This document shows positions 61,427 through 64,000 of a stretch of DNA of 64,000 nt, piece after piece; the first letter of the stretch is position 1; each line of letters starts with the position of its first letter. The translations under genes and the position numbers were made by a program. The notes under the pieces were generated by a model. It made no database searches. It had not been told where the DNA came from and was given only the letters and a program-made list of their open reading frames with translations. The stretch comes from Clostridium brassicae. GTDB lineage: Bacteria > Bacillota > Clostridia > Clostridiales > Clostridiaceae. The stretch spans positions 62,001 through 126,000 of the forward strand of contig NZ_JAPQFJ010000003.1 in assembly GCF_026738875.1 (NCBI RefSeq), in the 5' to 3' direction.

Positions 61427-61945
61427 TGTACTAAACAAAGACAAGATTTATAACATAAAATATAGCAGTAAAATCACATATTTATAACTTAAATTAGATA
61501 TAAAAAAGCACCATAAATTATTAGATTTTAATAATTTATGGTGCTTTTTAAAATTTGGAAGTACAGATGGAACTTTTATCTAAAGTAGATCTATTATTTA
61601 TATATAACATCATTTAATTTTTCAGCATCAGCTATATTCATATCTATTAAAACATGAGAATATAGGCCAGTTGTAATATTAATAGTACTGTGAACAAGTC
61701 TTGAAGAAGTAATTTTTATAGGTGTTCTAGCTAAAAATATAATAGTTGCATTTAGATGTCTTAAATTATGAAATCTAATGTTTAAATATTTGCCAGTGAC
61801 AGGAGCATCTGTATGCATAGTTGATAGCCCTTGAGAGCCATGAAAAATACAAGGGCTTTGATTAAAAAGGGTACTACATTTACTTTGTTAAATATTAGTG
61901 AGTAATGGGTCAAAGGATAAGAAAAATATCCAAATAAAATGTAAT
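61427..61945 (+). repeat. full copy 1 of the ~520-bp terminal-region repeat
   Basis: Nearly identical to 63209-63735 over most of its length: the ACTAAACAAAGACAAGAT block, an AAAGCACCATAAATTATTAG / AATTTATGGTGCTTTTT terminator (61508-61556), a minus-strand integrase remnant, an AGCCCTTG..CAAGGGCT hairpin (61829-61860), and GTGAGTAATGGGTCAAAGGA at the right end. Confidence 0.75.
61594..61818 (-). pseudogene. tyrosine recombinase C-terminal remnant, copy 1
   Basis: 74 codons reading IRFHNLRHLNAT, RLVHSTINITTGLYSHVL and ADAEKLNDVI. These are the HxxR box and the His/Tyr end of phage-type integrases (typical: FHDLRHTHAT, LGHSSI..TYSHVL). Only the last quarter of an integrase is present, with substitutions (LVHS for LGHS). 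No catalytic N-terminal part exists nearby. Confidence 0.7.
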
Positions 61946-62099
61946 TTACTACACAGTTTAAATAAAGTGCGTACGAAATATGAAATTACATTTTAAAGAA
62001 CAGAATTTATATTTACACTTCTAAAATAATATTATAGAATTGAGCTATAAAGTGAAAAATAAGATATGAACTAATCATATATAAAGAAGGGAAAGTATT

Positions 62100-63083
62100 A
62101 TGAAAATAGGAACAGTAGGAACAGGTGTGATTGTAGAGGAATTTCTAAATGCAGTAAAGGAAGTAGTAAATGTTGAGTGTACAGCTGTTTATTCAAGAAA
62201 GGAAGAAACATCCAGAGTATTAGCAGATAAGTATAATGTAAAACAAATATATACGGATTATGATGCCTTAATTAAAGATGAAAATGTAAATTTTGTTTAT
62301 ATAGCATTGCCAAACAGTATGCATTATGAATATGCTTTAAAAGCATTGCAAAATAGAAAAAATGTTATTTGTGAGAAACCATTTACCTCAACTGTTGAAG
62401 AAGCAAAAGTATTAATAGACTTAGCCAAAGAAAAGAATTTGTTTTTATTTGAGGCAATTACAACATTGCATTTGCCAAACTACACTAAGATTAAAGAACA
62501 TATTGAAGCTTTAGGTGAAATAAAATTAGTTCAATGTAATTTTTCTCAGTATTCAAGCAGATATGATAGATTTTTAGCAGGAGTAGTGGCGAATGTATTC
62601 AACCCTGCATTTTCTGGGGGAGCATTGGTAGATATTAATATTTATAATTTGCACTTTGTAACTGGATTGTTTGGAAAAGCGAAGGAAGTAAAATACCTTG
62701 CTAATATTGCTGAAAATGGAATTGATACATCAGGGATTGCTATTTTAAGATATGATGATTTTATATGCGAGTGTGTAGGGGCTAAAGATTCATATAGTCC
62801 AAGCTTTGCTATTATTCAAGGAACAAAGGGATACATAAAATTAAATGGGCCTACTAATCAATGTCTTTCAGTTGAAATTGGAGTTGGTGATAAGGTTGAA
62901 ACTTATAACGAACAGAAATATTCAAATAGAATGATTTATGAGGTAATAGATTTTATAACTATGTATCATAATAATGATTTGAAAAAGTGTCATGAATTAT
63001 TAGACCATTCTTTAAGCATTGTAGAGACAGCAGTAATGGGAAGAAAAGATGCTGGAATTGTATTTGCAGCAGATAATGAGTAA
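62100..63083 (+). CDS. Gfo/Idh/MocA-family oxidoreductase
   Basis: 327 residues: N-terminal Rossmann fold beginning KIGTVGTGVIVEEFLNAV (GxGxxG variant), YIALPNSMHYEYALKAL, and the catalytic lysine in VICEKPFTST (about 96-98); the C-terminal domain has GGALVDINIYNLHFVTGLFG. These NAD(P) enzymes oxidise or reduce sugars, inositol or related ketones. No sugar genes are adjacent, so the substrate is unknown. It sits between full copies 1 and 2 of the terminal-region repeat, as a cargo gene. Confidence 0.9.
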   Translation: MKIGTVGTGVIVEEFLNAVKEVVNVECTAVYSRKEETSRVLADKYNVKQIYTDYDALIKDENVNFVYIALPNSMHYEYALKALQNRKNVICEKPFTSTVEEAKVLIDLAKEKNLFLFEAITTLHLPNYTKIKEHIEALGEIKLVQCNFSQYSSRYDRFLAGVVANVFNPAFSGGALVDINIYNLHFVTGLFGKAKEVKYLANIAENGIDTSGIAILRYDDFICECVGAKDSYSPSFAIIQGTKGYIKLNGPTNQCLSVEIGVGDKVETYNEQKYSNRMIYEVIDFITMYHNNDLKKCHELLDHSLSIVETAVMGRKDAGIVFAADNE

Positions 63084-63208
63084 TTTAATGTATAAGAGAT
63101 GGTAAAAAACTCTAAAATAAAATTGATAAATAGGTTGGGAATATTTTTAAATTACGATATAAAAAGCTAATATTAAAAGAAATATTTAATATATAATAGC
63201 AAAATATT

Positions 63209-63735
63209 ATGTACTAAACAAAGACAAGATTTATAATATAAAATATAGCAGTAAAATCACATATTTATAACTTAAATTAGATATAAAAAAGCACTATAAA
63301 TTATTAGATTTTAATAATTTATGGTGCTTTTTAAAATTTGGAAGTACAGATGGAACTTTTATCTAAAGTAGATCTATTATTTATATATAACATCATTTAA
63401 TTTTTCAGCATCAGCTATATTCATATCTATTAAAACATGAGAATATAGGCCAGTTGCAATATTAATAGTACTGTGACCAAGCCTTGAAGAAGGAATTTTT
63501 ACAGGTGTTCCAGCTAAAAGTATAAGAGTTGCATTTCGATGTCTTAAATTATGAAATCTAATGTTTAAATATTTGCCAGTGATATGGAGCCTCTGTATGT
63601 ATAGTTAATAGCCCTTGAAAGCTATGGGAGATAGAAGGGATTTAACGAAAAAAGGCACTACACATACTTCTTCATGTAAATAGTTTACTTTGTTAAATAT
63701 TAGTGAGTAATGGGTCAAAGGATGAGAAAAATATC
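63209..63735 (+). repeat. full copy 2 of the ~520-bp terminal-region repeat
   Basis: Same block order as 61427-61945, with about 90% identity in the first 390 bp, then more changes and a 30-bp addition (about 63660-63690) before GTGAGTAATGGGTCAAAGGA. Confidence 0.75.
63377..63599 (-). pseudogene. tyrosine recombinase C-terminal remnant, copy 2
   Basis: Better preserved than copy 1: FHNLRHRNATLILLAGTPVK, SSRLGHSTINIATGLYSHVL, then ADAEKLNDVIYK-stop. It keeps the HxxR, LGHS and catalytic-Tyr (LYSHVL) elements, but a one-base change in length before TGKYLNIRF shifts the frame and no upstream domain follows. Confidence 0.7.
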
Positions 63736-63881
63736 CAAAGTATAAATATTGACTTTAGGAATTTTAGAAATTGTAAATAAAAGAAATAAGGAATAAAACA
63801 TCTTAAGAATTTAGGTGTTTAGAAATTTTAGAATGTGAAAATATATGAATATAAAAAATTAAATAATAAAGTAGGATAAGA

Positions 63882-64000
63882 ATTTTGGAATGTTAGAGAT
63901 TAATATTTTTATTTTAGAAACTGTTTTATAAATTATAGTTTAGTATATTTTTATTTGTTTTAATTAGGTTTATTTTTGGAGGACATTTGAGGACATATAC
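63882..64000 (+). repeat. repeat shared with 60545-60655, at the window edge
   Basis: TTTTGGAATGTTAGAGATTA to TTTTTGGAGGACATTTGAGG. The element probably continues past the edge, so a further cassette may follow. 63736-63881 holds only AT-rich sequence. Confidence 0.6.

Noticed and set aside
61594-63599. Functional integrase
   Set aside because: Only the last 60-75 residues are present in each copy, with substitutions or a frame change.

Overview
The window is AT-rich, with short intergenic regions, strong AGGAGG-type ribosome binding sites, occasional GTG/TTG starts and many Rho-independent hairpins. Together with the gene content (orphan nickel CO dehydrogenase, CitA/DcuS two-component system, sigma-54 activator with a CyuA-type cysteine desulfidase, class I two-subunit fumarase, IlvD/Edd sugar-acid dehydratase) this points to an anaerobic Clostridium-like Firmicute chromosome. 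I cannot name the species. No rRNA, tRNA, intact prophage, CRISPR array or intact transposase was seen.

Layout. 1-2.0 kb: the 3' end of mtnA and a run of very small proteins. 2.2-9.1 kb: a gluconate/sugar-acid regulon: IclR regulator, KDPG aldolase, KDG kinase, FadR-type GntR regulator with a near-ideal operator, IlvD/Edd dehydratase and GntP permease. Together these make a route from imported sugar acid to KDG, KDPG, then pyruvate and glyceraldehyde-3-phosphate. 9.3-17.6 kb: a membrane-tethered pseudokinase, a 31-codon gene with its own promoter and terminator, an MFS exporter, an OmpR/histidine-kinase pair, a lipoprotein, and a membrane-protein gene interrupted by three tandem 107-bp repeats. 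17.7-31.5 kb: DEAD-box helicase, MBOAT/DHHW O-acetylation pair, cold-shock protein, an atypical CooS, PspA with Ser-rich and Cys-rich neighbours, PsiE-like and other small membrane proteins. 31.5-39 kb: a chemoreceptor, relics, two tandem secreted paralogues (plus a decayed third copy), and a two-gene operon with a cytoplasmic LamG-fold protein. 39.5-48.5 kb: a C4-dicarboxylate/aspartate block: sensor kinase and regulator, malic enzyme, DAACS transporter, aspartate racemase, fumarase alpha and beta, aspartase. It can take D- or L-aspartate, fumarate and malate to pyruvate. 48.7-54 kb: a sigma-54 activator and its two evident targets, a DAACS transporter and a cysteine desulfidase. Both targets have the same -24/-12 promoter and paired TTTGCAAA upstream sites. 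54-64 kb: small membrane proteins, a monoacylglycerol-lipase-like hydrolase, GNATs and a Gfo/Idh/MocA oxidoreductase. The last 5 kb is built from repeated flanks containing tyrosine-recombinase remnants.

The most unusual feature is a family of 107-125 bp elements with covarying hairpins, present at four loci (about 12.8, 16.9, 27.2 and 52.1 kb), always bordered by TTTAT. One locus interrupts a gene whose frame is exactly restored if the array is removed. Another can be compared with an empty paralogous site in the same window. I read them as non-autonomous, probably IS200/IS605-like single-strand-mobilised elements that regenerate their own target and so build tandem arrays. The terminal repeat-flanked cargo region, the RBS-sequestering inverted repeat in the 31-codon gene, and the CO dehydrogenase lacking a C-cluster cysteine are the next most interesting points.
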